Assembly: GCF_008315115.2 (NCBI RefSeq)
Contig: NC_050174.1
Location: 34,611,090-34,675,089, forward strand
Length of the DNA: 64,000 nucleotides
Origin: Sander lucioperca
Taxonomy: Eukaryota; Chordata; Actinopteri; Perciformes; Percidae
Reading direction: 5' to 3'
This document shows positions 24,084 through 35,319 of this stretch, in pieces. Made by a program: the position numbers and the translations under genes. The notes under the pieces were generated by a model. The model was not told the origin of the DNA. It ran no database searches and worked only from the letters and a program-made list of their open reading frames with translations. Numbering within the stretch: the stretch's first letter is position 1; the number at the start of each line of letters is the position of its first letter.

Positions 24084-25493
24084 GTAGAAATCATAGCATG
24101 GTATTGCACTAATTCTAACTCAATTACGCCCTTCGTTCTCTCCTGAGCCCCGGGCTTAACCTTATCTCAGATAGCCATGAACCATAACTGATATAATCAT
24201 AGCAGTCCCTGTGTGGATGTGTTAGCAGCACATTATCAGATGTAGTAAATCAGTTTGTGAATTAATCAAATTTAGGCCCCTTTAAATAGCAGCCCTCCCT
24301 TCCTCCCTCCCTGCGGTGGAATCAGCTGAGCGCTCTGCCCGTTTCCAGAGCGTTCAGGTGTGGCTCCACCTCCGCACCCTGTTAATAAGGACGTAATGGC
24401 TCCATATCTGCTCCCAGGCCAAATGAATCGAATCAGTTCCACCGTGTGATAAAGACCGCGGAGCCGGTGGCCTGCGCGAGGCCGTGCCGCTGATCTAACT
24501 GGCCCGAGCTGTCGTTGTTTAGCGCCATTGAGGGGGAAAAGGTCTCGGGCCCCGAGCTCGCCGGATGCTCGGAGCACCTGCCTCCGCTCAAACACGCATG
24601 ATCAAAGCGGCTCGGCGAGAGACGTGACTGCAGAGTCTGCAGGGAAACATTTTCTGTGTTTTTTTTAATATGGGAAAGTCTATTTGTACCAGTGACACAG
24701 CCATTCAAGTAATGAGGTAATTAATTAAACCCATATTGTCTTATGAGGGAATTTATAATGTGAAACATACATCTTTCACATTGGCTGTTTGTCTTTTTCA
24801 CACAAACCAAAAGAAATCCGAGTCGGTAACCTCTTTTTTTTCATTCACGCGTCTTCAGTATAAAAGCAGCCATCACCTCTCATCTTTCCACTTTGTAATA
24901 ATACAGAAGGCATACAAAGCAATAGCACACAACCAGCCACCTAATTAAGTATTTCTGTAGGCAACAGCCATAGATAACAAAGGAAGCGAGGGTTGCTGGG
25001 AATTGGTTTGACAGCCTTTTCTCCAGTTCTTCCCTCCCGCAGCACCGTCCTCCTGCTCCTCTGTAAATACCATTGAGATAAATTAGCGTCACTGATAAAA
25101 ACAGACCCGCTTGACAAAAGACGCCGTAAGTGACGGTAATTGTCTTTCTCAGATTACATTTCTAACCTTTGCACCTCATTCCCCTCCTCCTCTGAGCGAG
25201 CCGCGCTCCTCTTCAACACAGCAGCATCGAACTGACAGCTTGTGTTATTCACACATACACTGTTACTTTGTGGAACTTAACGGGCACTTTCTCTCCTTTT
25301 TCGTTTTCTTTAACTGGCTGTCATACACTCCAGCACCGCTGATGGAAAGAGCCGTCACTCGCTGTCAGAGCTGAGTGGACAAATGTGACAGACACCTTTT
25401 GGTGCTTTGATCCTTCTTGAATTGCAAACAGTAATTCATACTGCATCGATGCAACCAGATCATCACATACCGATGCATGTACAACATTCACAG
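24084..25493. other. Intronic stretch, no gene; GC-rich patch at about 24450-24640
   Basis: Unique-looking sequence. The patch at 24450-24640 has higher GC and CpG content than its surroundings and no simple repeat, so it may be a conserved non-coding element. This cannot be decided from one sequence. Confidence 0.45.
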
Positions 25494-25650
25494 TAGAGCT
25501 GCAAAGAATCGCTGATTAGTTGTCAGCTATTAAATGAATCGCCATCTCTTCTGATAATCCATTAATTGGTTTTAATCATTTTGTATGAGGCAAAAATAAA
25601 AACTACTCTGATCGCAGCTTGTTAAATGTGAATATTTTCTAGTTGCAGCC
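25494..25650 (-). mobile_element. hAT-like MITE, family A, internally deleted copy
   Basis: Both ends are present (TAGAGCTGCAAAG at the left, TTTTCTAGTTGCAGCC at the right), but most of the core is missing, leaving about 157 bp. Confidence 0.75.
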
Positions 25651-26998
25651 GATGCAATTCACATTCGATGTTGTGTTTTCTTTTGTGAGGAAAACAAAGC
25701 TGTAGCAATGCTCCTGGAGACAAAGTGAAGTGATGGATACAATAAGGCAGCGAGATGGAGGGGTGGGTGAAAAGATAAAGCAAGTGTGAGCGAGGGAGGG
25801 ACTGAGAGCGAGGGAGAGAGGGAGAGATGAATAACTGTTTGACAGGTGGAATGAAAAAGCCGCAGAGGCTTTTTTGGAGCAGTGTGGCAGGAGTGTGTGC
25901 GGTGTGGTGTGGCGCAGCGCGGCGTTTGGGTCATACATCACACTAATACAGCAGGAGGACATAGCCTAGCGCAGCGCTATGCAGAGCAGGGGGAGAATAA
26001 TGTGCTGCGCTTGCACCCGCTCAATCTGATTGAAACGCACGGCACACGGGCTACATTTACTCACCCCACACATGCACGCTTTATAAATCTACTCTCAGGC
26101 CTGTACATTCTCCTCCGAGATAATCCCTGAAAAACAGAAACAGAAAACCGACACATGGGTTCTCCATCATGGTGGGGAGGAGGGTCTACCGCATAGTATC
26201 AACGAGCTACATGGCTGCTGCGTAGAGCTGCTTTGCCAAGGCCAGAAACATGAAAGTACAGTGACATGGTGGCTGAATAGCAAGGTGTGCAATTAAAGAA
26301 GCATTAGGTTGCCATTAGGAATGGGGTTGGCTTGCTATAAAACATTGATCAGGACTGTTTATTAATTTATAATGAAAGAGAACGGCGTTATAATAACAGC
26401 ACACGCATTTCTTTTCTATTGTGCTCGTAGTACATGACATGCTCATTTATCTTGTGTGTACGTCTCTGTGTTGCTTTATTCTTTCCTGTGTGAGCCGTGA
26501 CACGTAAGTGTAAGGGCCCCAAATTAGGGGCGGAGTCTGAAAAGCTTGCTGAAACTGGACAAAAAGTCGTCATTGTAGATGGCGGTGGTATAAATGTTTA
26601 AGCTCTTCCGTTAACTGGGCCTGGCTCTGTGCTGCTCCCTCTGCGTGCCTTTGATCACTGACGCAAGATTCAAAGCAATTCTGATGAGAGCTCAGAGCCG
26701 CTCTCTCGTACTCCTGACATTTACATTATCCAGCCTGCTCTTTCTTCAGCCCTGATAATTACCTCCATCACTACACTGCAGTGCTGCGAAACAGAGAAGT
26801 ATGACGATATCACCTCTGGAAGGATGCTATAGAGCTCAACAGTGTGGTTCCAGAAGTAAAAAAATCCCAATCCCATTTTCTCCATAAGGATTTTGATTTT
26901 TAACCAAAATGTCTAAACCGTCCAGTGTAGACTGATCGCAAGCTCCGAGATTGTGAAACAAAGGTTTCTGCTCCTGTAGAAGCCCACAAGTCCGTATG
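25651..26998. other. Intronic stretch, no feature recognised
   Basis: Unique-looking sequence with a purine-rich patch at 25790-25830. No inverted ends, tRNA boxes or exon-like segments found. Confidence 0.5.
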
Positions 26999-27014
26999 AA
27001 ATCAACCTTGTTTT

Positions 27015-27184
27015 TTTTTTTAAGATTATTTCTTTGGGCATTTTAGGCCTTTAGTTGACAGAACAGCCGAAGACATGAAAGGGGAGAGAGAGGGGGAACG
27101 ACATGCAGCAAAGGGCCGCAGGTCGGAGGAGTAAACCTCTGTATATGTGCGCCCGCTCTGCCAACTGAGCTATCTGGGCGCACA
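27015..27184 (-). mobile_element. tRNA-derived SINE, family J copy 2, B box deleted, perfect TSD
   Basis: Same head (AGATAGCTCAGTTGGCAGAG) and body as copy 1. The roughly 24 bases holding the B box are absent: the sequence jumps from TTTACTCCTC to CGACCTGCGG. The target duplication AAATCAACCTTGTTTT is perfect over 16 bp (26999-27014 and 27185-27200), pointing to a recent insertion. Confidence 0.92.
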
Positions 27185-27200
27185 AAATCAACCTTGTTTT

Positions 27201-28995
27201 AAGAAAAACATGTTTTATTTGTCATGGAGAAGTACTACACGAGTACACAATCCTAAGCGTAAATGTTGGAGCTCGCTGTTACCATGGAAATGTTTACCTC
27301 ACCTGCGAACGGCTAGAGCAAGTCTATGATCGTTTCTGTACACAGTCTTGTACCTTTGCCTTTTTGGCCAGTTACAAAATGTTCTTTTGCTCTGAATCAA
27401 ATGTTTAATGGTCTCAATTCATCTCCTAGCTGGTTGACTTGGTTCCAGGCTTAAAATTCTTTATATCAGCATTTAATGAAACGTCAATGGAGATATTGGA
27501 CGTGGGCGATCACTGTTGAGCTCTATAAGAGCTGCTTGTTATCATCGGGCAGCCTGTCACACAAGCTCCTGAGCCAGGCGGGTGACGGCCCACATGCCAA
27601 TCACACCTAACGACATGCAGCAGACAGGAGATGTGCTATTCATGCCACGAGTATTAATATTGCTATGCATTCTGCGGGTGCATCTAATTGGCCGAGGATT
27701 CAGGTTCTGGGATCCTGCCACCTGCTAACGCTGTCATTAGCGTGGGGAGTGTGCCGCTTTACACTCGTCACCTCTCACCTCCTTCAGGGAGCCGTGGTGT
27801 CAGGTGGGCCGAGCACGGACCCTTTGCTGTTGTGCCATACTGGCCTCAGGAGGTGATTAATTAAGGCTGAGGGCCAGCCACAGGATCGCACTTACAAAAA
27901 ACACACGCAGAGGTGATGATGAGGAGCGTTTAGATGCGTCCAGCCTGTCATGCTCTCTCACCTCCCGGCCACCGAGCTGATGGAATAGAGTCACGACCGA
28001 CTGGGAACCTCTTCTTCAGATGTGGGTGGTCTGCTGGGGACCTCAAGGTCCGCCTTGGACACAGAATTGGATTCCCTCCACTAATAAGGGTCTGTTCACC
28101 AGGGAGTTAAAAAATGGATGAAGGTTGTCTTTGAAAGCTGTGCCTGTAGGGGTTGATAGGTTGAGATATAGAGGTGGAGCCCACCGTTGACGAGGATGCT
28201 GTTTTCATTATTGTCCTGGACTTGTCTCTGGCTTTGTTCATTAGAGTTCAAGGGTTGGTGTGCACCAAGTTTCAGAGGGGATTGAAGTGGGGGTTTCAAG
28301 GGGTGTGAGTGGGCCCCTCAGGCGGTGAACTGGTCCTTTGGAGCGTTGTGGTATTTGACAGGGCAGCTGTAATTGCTCCTTGGAGACCAAGAAGAGTCAG
28401 CATCATCAAAACGAGCACTTCTGGAAAGGGGTTCGCTCCCAAAAGGAAAGAAATGCTGCACAGGAGGAGGGAGGCCTTTTAAAAGAGCTGGGCAGGAAAA
28501 GCCATTTATTCATTTTGTTTTAATAACTTTTATATCTGTGGATAAATTACGTCAGATGTCTTCCTTTGGGTCCTTTGGGACATTGACATCTCCTGCCCCT
28601 TTTACTGCCACGTCCTTTTCCTCTAAACAATCTTTTTTTCTTCTCTCAACTTTATTTTTCTTTTCATTTGTGTCAGTGGTTGTGTAAAGGAAAACATTAG
28701 AGAGTGAGGCCAGGGCTCAGGGTCCCCCAGGGCCGGCTCTGAGGCTGTTCAAAGGCTCCTCCGGTTCTCAGCCCAGTTGAAAGCCAAGTGTTTAGGTTGG
28801 TTCACAGTAATGGCCGTGTCCTCTGCTGCGCTGGGTCATGAGAGCGGCTTGGGTCATGGGCGGATGAGTTTTTTTTTTTTGTTGGACGGTGCCGTTTGAG
28901 GATAACTAGCCTGTAATAGCCATATTCACATCTGCTGCTAGGAGATAGTAGTCACGGTGTAGCTCTTGGATTTAGCCTTTCGTCAGGTTTGTCAT
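27201..28995. other. Intronic stretch, no feature recognised
   Basis: Unique-looking sequence throughout. Frames at 27665-27856 and 28373-28687 have no recognisable domain and no splice context. Confidence 0.5.
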
Positions 28996-29557
28996 AGTCT
29001 CACATGGCCAGACTTTACTCCACAGTGCTGTGAAGTAAAGGGCTGGCTACACCACAGATGCATTCTGGGATAGGAGAAAAAAAACCTGCTCTGGGTTGTT
29101 TGCATTTCTTTAAACGCTAAGCTCTGGACGCAGCGACGGTGGCTCTGCTAAACAGTCTCGGGAAGGAACTTGTTTTGGTGGAACATTTGCAACCCGCATA
29201 AGTGTATACCAGTTTATCTCCATGTGTGCTTCGTCCACAGCAATCCCACCAATCGGTCCCAAAATGTCCGACTTAGAGAGGAAATGACCTAAACACATTC
29301 TTATAAATCTTTACAATCATTCCCAGAAAGAGCCAAGCAGGCCTGCCTTGTTGCACCATCCAAATATTCTTCAAATCTTGACATTTTCAGCGCATTGCTT
29401 GCTAGCTCCGTTGTTGTTGTTGTTGTAGCAAAAGGGATTTTCAGAACGGCAACGCACAGAGAGCGGAAGGTGAAGGGCAAAGCCTGACATCATGACAGCC
29501 AGATGTCAGTCTTTATTCTGGAAATGTACTTCCGTTGAGACTAGACCAGACCAGGTT
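28996..29557 (+). mobile_element. L-family element, copy near 29 kb
   Basis: The left end carries an imperfect hairpin: GCCAGACTTTACTCCACAG pairs with CTGTGAAGTAAAGGGCTGGC (about 29007-29047). Then come GCATTCTGGGATAGGAG, GACGCAGCGACGGTGGCTCT and, near the right end, CTGGAAATGTACTTCCGTTG. The same blocks in the same order occur at 52466-53097. No coding domain seen; class uncertain. Confidence 0.75.
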
Positions 29558-30529
29558 TGTCTGAACGCTGTGATAAATATACCTCTGTAATTGAGCCCTG
29601 AGTGTCAGAGAGTGAGTTCGTCTGGATTCAGTGGACGCTGGTTTATGACTGAAGGGCAGAGACAGCTGCAGAAACTGTGTGGCAGCATCTGCTGTCGTGT
29701 AACCGTGCCTCTGTGTGGTGGTGGGTGTGAATTTTCCAGGGTCAGATGGGTCACCACTGGAGTGATGGGTGTGTTTTTGATGGCTGACCTAACTGCCTCA
29801 CCCCTTCACCTGCCTCGTCTCTCTTCCATCCTTCACCCTCGTTCTGTCCTGAACATGATGTATCGCTGTATTCCCCGCCAGAAGAAATACGATGCTTTAA
29901 TCTTATCAGTTGACAATTAGTCCGCCACCTCCGCTCTATGTAATGCAGATGTATTTGCCTTAATAAGAGCAGACACTCATGGCTGACTGCCTGCAGAAAA
30001 AAGATCTCTTTCCATAAAAATTTGCTGGCATCCCCTTGGGCGGGACCCAGCTGTTGACCCATGATGAACTCCTGACCAGAGCTGCCATGTCCTTCTTAGT
30101 GCGGTGACACTCTGGATTGTGAGCAACAGACAGCGAGAGTGAGAGACAGACTGACAGACAGTTTGACCCAGACACACAGGAATGCAAATATGGATATCTA
30201 TAGCGATTCTACTGCCTGCTTTCTTTAAATAGACCAGCAACAGATATAACCAAATCCAGATCCGTTGTCATGTGAGGACTGGAATGATTCCTTGAAAGAA
30301 AGGAAACCAAACTCAATGTTCCTCACAGCAGTGGAAGAAAAAGAAATAGATATTGCAAATAAATGTAAATACAAAACATACCACTGATTGCAATGAAATT
30401 GATGTGACATTGTAAAAAGGTAATTCAAGGTACAGCATCTCAAAACCACTAACATACATCTGTAATCTGTTCAAACTTGTAAATTTCCAAACAAAATGAT
30501 AATAGCTAAAGTTGTAGCGCTGTATCGAT
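29558..30529. other. Intronic stretch, no feature recognised
   Basis: Unique-looking sequence; frames lack domains. The overlapping minus-strand frames at 29751-30240 are mutually inconsistent shadows. Confidence 0.5.
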
Positions 30530-31010
30530 GAGCCGAAGTCACGCCCTTCTACTCCCGGTCCATGGGACCTATCTTTCGAAAAAATATGAACGGGAGTCAA
30601 TGGAGAGATAATAATAATTATTTTTTGGTACGGTTCGAATTATGCCATGCATTTCACAAATGATCTGTGTAAATTTAAAAGATAAGTTTACATATCAAGA
30701 GAGAAACAATTTGACGTAAAGAAGTTGAACGTTAGGTTTTGTGTGAGATCGCTTAGTGAACTACATCTCTCGTCTCGAACAATATACGTCACCATAGAAA
30801 TATTGCTGTCTCCTTGTCGGGCTTTACCGTCTTCTTCCAAGACGAAGGCAGAAGTATGAAAAGAGGTGAAAACCATTATAAATCAGGTCATGTCGAGAGC
30901 TGCAGCTACTCAAAGGGAGTTTTTGGTCGGTTCCGCATGCTGGCACGTCAGGTAAGCGACTTGGACTTGTAGTCCGTCTAATTACGTATTTTCCCATAGC
31001 ATTTACTTAA

Positions 31011-32061
31011 AGGACAATTCCGGCGCAAAACTAACCTAGGGGTTATTAACAGATGTGTACCCACTCTGTCGCTCTCTGGGACATGATTTCATGCTAATCG
31101 AATGACTTTTTAGCTTGAAAGACGCTAGCGCGGACTGCCGATTAGCTTACAACGCTAGTATTTGGGGCACAGGGAACGTAAAAACAAATCTCTATTTATA
31201 CCACTAAAAAGGGTCAAAATATCACCAAACTTCAACAGTAGCATAATGAGGGTCCCTACATGTTAACCGAAGCATTGAGAACTTTGTAAGTGTACAGACA
31301 GTTTATTGAAAAGATAGATTATAAAGACACTCGCGTTCATGTTTACATGCCGCCGTCGTCAACCAGTCATGATTTACAGCTGGCGATGCAAACTAAAATC
31401 AAAAGCAATTTGCTCAATAAATCTGAAATAATCGCACTCTGCATAACTTGTCTAGTGTACCTACTCAGTGGATAACTGTCCATCTGGTCCCTCCAGTCTG
31501 GGTCGCCGAATAGTTCCAAGTCCAGCCCTGTTTATCAGAGAGGGGAAATCTTCTGACTGTACAAAACACTGCGTCTCTTGGGCATCACGACGCAACAGGT
31601 CCCACTCCTTACAACACAGACACTCCTGTTCCGTGGCCATAGCTTCACAATGTCCGCAGGTTCACCACCAGTTTCCCGAATTAGGAGGCTGTGTTGCGGC
31701 ATTGACTACTGGTAGCTCTCTCTCTCTCGTAGCCCTTTCACGGAGCTCCCGCAGCTCTTCCTTCAATAAACTGTCTGTACACTTACAAAGTTCTCAATGC
31801 TTCGGTTAACATGTAGGGACCCTCATTATGCTACCGTTGAAGTTTGGTGATATTTTGAGCCTTTTTAGTGGTATAAATAGCGATTTGTTTTTACGTTCCC
31901 TGTGCCCCGAATACTAGCATTGTAAGCTAATCAGCGGTCCACGCTAGCTTCTTTCAAGCTAAAAATTCATTCAATTAGCATGAAAACATGTCCCAGAGAA
32001 CGACAGAGTGGGTACCCATCTGTTAATAACCCCTAGGTTAGTTTTGTGCCGGAATTGTCCT
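31011..32061. mobile_element. Foldback element I, about 300-bp TIRs, TTAA TSD
   Basis: Left arm 31011-31312 (AGGACAATTCCGGCGCAAAA to CAGTTTATTGAA) and right arm 31760-32061 are inverted copies with scattered mismatches. TTAA lies at both outer edges (31007-31010 and 32062-32065). The unique centre, about 450 bp, carries a broken P2X7-like domain on the minus strand. The arms could form a long hairpin. TTAA targeting suggests a piggyBac- or Kolobok-type mechanism. Confidence 0.9.
31461..31769 (-). pseudogene. P2X7-like intracellular (ballast) zinc-domain fragment
   Basis: The minus-strand frame (103 codons to TAG) has a charged LLKEELRELRER stretch, then a TCGHCEAM motif, TEQECLCCKEW about 10 residues on, then a C at residue 68. 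The pattern W-C-x-C-G-x-C-x2-M-x-T-x2-E-C-x-C-C-x-E characterises the cytoplasmic ballast domain of P2X7 receptors and the many P2X7-domain proteins of fishes; its cysteines bind zinc. In P2X7 the domain is cytosolic and C-terminal. Here the first cysteine position is a TGA stop (31662-31664), there is no channel portion, and the right part of the domain is lost, so it is a non-functional fragment. It lies in the centre of foldback element I, suggesting gene capture. Identification is from motif recall, not a search. Confidence 0.68.
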
Positions 32062-32260
32062 TTAACTATCTTGCGACATCTAACTATCTTGACATTCTTG
32101 ACAAGTAAAATATTTTTTTATTATGAAAAACATATGTGTAATCCAAGGCACAAGTCGATCGGGACCAGAAAATAGTTTGACTTTCGCCATTGACCACCGT
32201 TCATTTTTTTTCCGTAAATAGGTCCCATGAAGGCAAACGGAGGGGGCGGGACTTCAGCTC

Positions 32261-32693
32261 TCTTTTAAAACTGGCGAAAGACATCACTTTACAAATTACA
32301 GGCCTGTTGCTTACTCTTACTTCCACAATTCTCTAAAATTCCAGAAAAACTCGACACATTTTTAGATAAACATAATTACCTTTCTGACAGTCAAAATAGC
32401 CTTGGTCGTTCAGTGTGCTGCTGGAGAGGCCTGGTCAAAGAGAGAGGTGCCTTTTCTTTTCATTACGTGTTGCAAATTGTAGTTTAACTGGAACTGATTC
32501 GTCGTCACAAGCAAATTATTTTCTTTCTTTTTTGGTAGTTTTTTTTAGGCACTACTTTCAGCGGGGCTCAAACAGAGTGCAGTGCTGAAAGATATACTGT
32601 TGGCCCTTATCTTATCCTCTCTTCTGTGTGCCTGCAGTCCTAAACCGGCTGCCTCTTAACTACCTTTGCCCCCTTATCCTTTCATTCTCTCTC

Positions 32694-32756
<63 letters not shown>

Positions 32757-33056
32757 TCCCCTCTCCCTCACCTCCCCGACTGCCACATTGAGATGGTTTA
32801 ATGGAAATTATTCAGAAATGGAAAGAAATGAGAAAAAAGTCCAAGGTTCACTGGCTCTTTGTCAAACCGTATCTGTTTGAGTCAGAGAAGGCACAGTAGC
32901 AACTGGGGCACGAGTTTCTTAACTCTGCTGAAAGGCCATTTGTTATTTAGGCAGGGTAAGCACTGCCTTTCTTTAGCTTTGCAGTGGAGTCTTTCATGAC
33001 TGTATAGCGCTTTCTTCCCTGTTAACAATGAGGGACAGTGTCCTGAATTCATCTAC
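32261..33056. other. Intronic stretch with one microsatellite, no gene
   Basis: Unique sequence around the TC run at 32698-32752. No coding segment recognised. Confidence 0.55.
32698..32752. repeat. (TC)n microsatellite
   Basis: About 27 uninterrupted TC units in a wider pyrimidine-rich setting. Confidence 0.97.
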
Positions 33057-33192
33057 TTCATATATGTTATTCCTTGGTTTTGAAGGAGACATGCAGGAAA
33101 TTGCCGCAGGTCGGACGCGAACCGCTGGCCTCTGGAGGAACAAACCTCCACACATGGGCACGCGCTCTACAAACCGAGCCACACGGGCGCCC
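33057..33192 (-). mobile_element. tRNA-derived SINE, family J-like, diverged copy
   Basis: Minus strand: GGGCGCCCGTGTGGCTCGG (A-box region), GAGGTTTGTTCCTCCAGAGG, GCGGTTCGCGTCCGACC (B-box region) and CTGCGGCAATTTCCTGCATG. The layout matches J copies 1 and 2, but the sequence is clearly older. No TSD found. Confidence 0.75.
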
Positions 33193-33242
33193 AACGTTGT
33201 CAATGATGTCAGTTTTGAGTCATTTATTATGAAAACTTGAGG

Positions 33243-33393
33243 ACTTTGAGGACGTCATCTTGGGACTTTTGGGAAACACTGATCCACATTTTTCACCGTT
33301 TTAGAGACCAAACAACTCATCCATTCATCCAGAAAATAATCCACAGATTAATCAACAATTAAAATAATAATGTCTTGATTAGTTGCATCCCTA
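33243..33393 (-). mobile_element. hAT-like MITE, family A fragment
   Basis: Contains the reverse-complement core AGGACGTCATCTTGGG through AGTTGCATCCCTA. The other half of the element is missing. Confidence 0.82.
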
Positions 33394-34475
33394 GAATGAA
33401 GAGGGTTTTGACAGTTCATGGGTGTTGTAGTAAGTCATTCTGTGAATTTACTTAGTTGTGCTCATATTTGGAGCAGCACAGCAGTCTTTTAAAACAATCA
33501 TTTTGTGCAAATGGGTATTGGAGATGTTCTTGTGCGTCAGTGGTACGGGACATTGAAATGTCCTTCTCCAAACCCTTCCCTCTTGTTCCGTGTTGTCCCC
33601 ACTCAATCACAGGTAGCTGCGGAGCCTGGGACTTCTCTGTAAGCCCAGTGTCACTCTCCCAGAGCCTGAAGACAGCGAAGAGAGGGGAGGGGATTTTCTT
33701 CCTTTCCCCTTCACTTATCCCTTTTGTTTGTCCTGGTTTCCATAGATGAGCAGCAGCCCTCCATTCTCTTCTCAAGCGAAACTAAGTGCTGCCGCTGCTC
33801 TCGACCTGCCAGCTCCAAATTGGCAGCCTGACCTTCTTTTCCTTCCTCGGGGCGTCTGCACAAAGCCATACCTCTACCGTGGGGGGGGGGGGGAATGCAA
33901 TTAAGAGGTGACATAAACACTGAGCACCCGTTGTAGCCGTGCCCAGGAAGAAGGAGGGGGTACGGCAGCTGCCATTGTGACACGCACGCATAGATACCGG
34001 CCTATTAATTGGACTTTACGCATTGCAGAGTGACAGTGGGGTGAGCAGAATAGATCCTGAGCAGTGCACGTGACTCGGTCTCACTGAATGAGCCTTGGCA
34101 GCCGAGTGGTGTCAAACTTTGACCTGGCTGGTGTACGCATTAAGTGCGGCTGCCCTCTGACCTCATGTTTTGATTCGTTGTAAGCAATTAGCAGCTAATG
34201 TTTCTGCACTCGTGACAAAGAGAACATGCAAAGCAGGGATGCAAATTTCCAGCACCGTCCTAGCTGATGCAACAGCCAACAGCGTAACGTCCGATTATAC
34301 AATCAACTCAAAGCTTGTGCTAAGATCATTGGTCAACCTCTTGCACACTCCTTTCAAATGACCCACAAGAAGAGCATGCTCAGACTTGCTAACAGCGTCT
34401 CTTCTGACTCTATGCATGTTTTAAATTATGAATACCAACTTCTGCCTTCTAACAGGCGATTTAGAGTCCCTTTTT
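33394..34475. other. Intronic stretch with a 13-G run, no gene
   Basis: Unique sequence; 33881-33893 is an uninterrupted run of 13 G and a likely length-variable site. No coding segment recognised. Confidence 0.5.
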
Positions 34476-34478
34476 TTA

Positions 34479-35214
34479 GGCTACGTTCACACCGCAAGTC
34501 TTAATGCTTAATTCGACCTTTTAAAATGTGGTCTATATCAGATTCCAGTGTGAACTGTTTGCGGTTTCGAACTGACCCGCATGCACAAAAGAACAATAAC
34601 AATGACATCAGACGCAGCACGCTGTTGCACTAAAGTTAGGGAGGTTATGGAGGAAGGAAGCATTTTGGCTTTTATTTAAAATGTTTGTGTAATGGCAGCT
34701 TCTTTAAATTTAGCTTTAAGGCTTTTCACCTTCCTTTGACACTGCAGCCATGTTCTCCTGTGTCCCCGTTCTTCCATTTCGTTTGCTATTATGATCCTTC
34801 TAGTTTTGATTGAATTGAAGTATCTCCCCGTACACTAATGAGGTCTAACAGCTCCCTCTCCCTCCATTGACCTGCTCCATCACTCTTCTCCATGTTGTAG
34901 TTCTAGTCAAGTTTTTAATGTTACAGTCTGTGTCTAGGGCTAACTCCCGCCGGCGCATAATTGTGACAAATGTCGATGTAGATTGACGTAAAAGTTGCAT
35001 CAAATCCGCCTTGGTTGTTCACACTGAGGCCGCGTTGAAAAAAATCTGATCTGGGTCTGATTCAGGACCACATATGGAAGTGGTCTAAATCAGATTTGAA
35101 AAAATCTGATCCGGGCAAGATTTGAGTGTTCACACTACTTCTGAAGAAGTCTGACCTGGTCACCCCCAAAAAAATCTGATTTGGGCCACTTTTGCCTGCA
35201 GTCTGAACATAGCC
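34479..35214 (-). mobile_element. Harbinger-like MITE, family C copy 2, TTA TSD
   Basis: Opposite in orientation to copy 1 at 19957. Ends GGCTACGTTCACACCGCAAG and (reverse complement of right end) GGCTATGTTCAGACTGCAG are flanked by TTA at 34476-34478 and 35215-35217. Body sequence closely follows copy 1, including ACTTCTTCAGAAGTAGTGTG, but it lacks the four-fold 15-bp repeat. Confidence 0.9.
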
Positions 35215-35319
35215 TTAGATACAACAGGCTTAAGAACTCTTTTATACATCAATCTATCCTGTTGCTAAACCAGAATCAGTGTGCTGCCAATCAAGATCTG
35301 GATCCGAGGATATCTTGAA

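Larger units (their letters stand above)
30530..32260. mobile_element. TIR element H, split by foldback element I
   Basis: Left end GAGCCGAAGTCACGCCC with GGGACCTAT and ATGAACGGGAGTCAATGG. The reverse complement of the right end reads GAGCTGAAGTCCCGCCCC with GGGACCTAT and ATGAACGGTGGTCAATGG. These are diverged TIRs of about 70 bp. The interior has element I inserted at TTAA (31007-31010). No host gene or transposase recognised in what remains of H. Confidence 0.75.

Noticed and set aside
31468..31809. 113-codon + strand frame within the foldback element
   Set aside because: It is antisense to the P2X7-like cysteine-motif frame, which has the recognisable pattern despite its stop.
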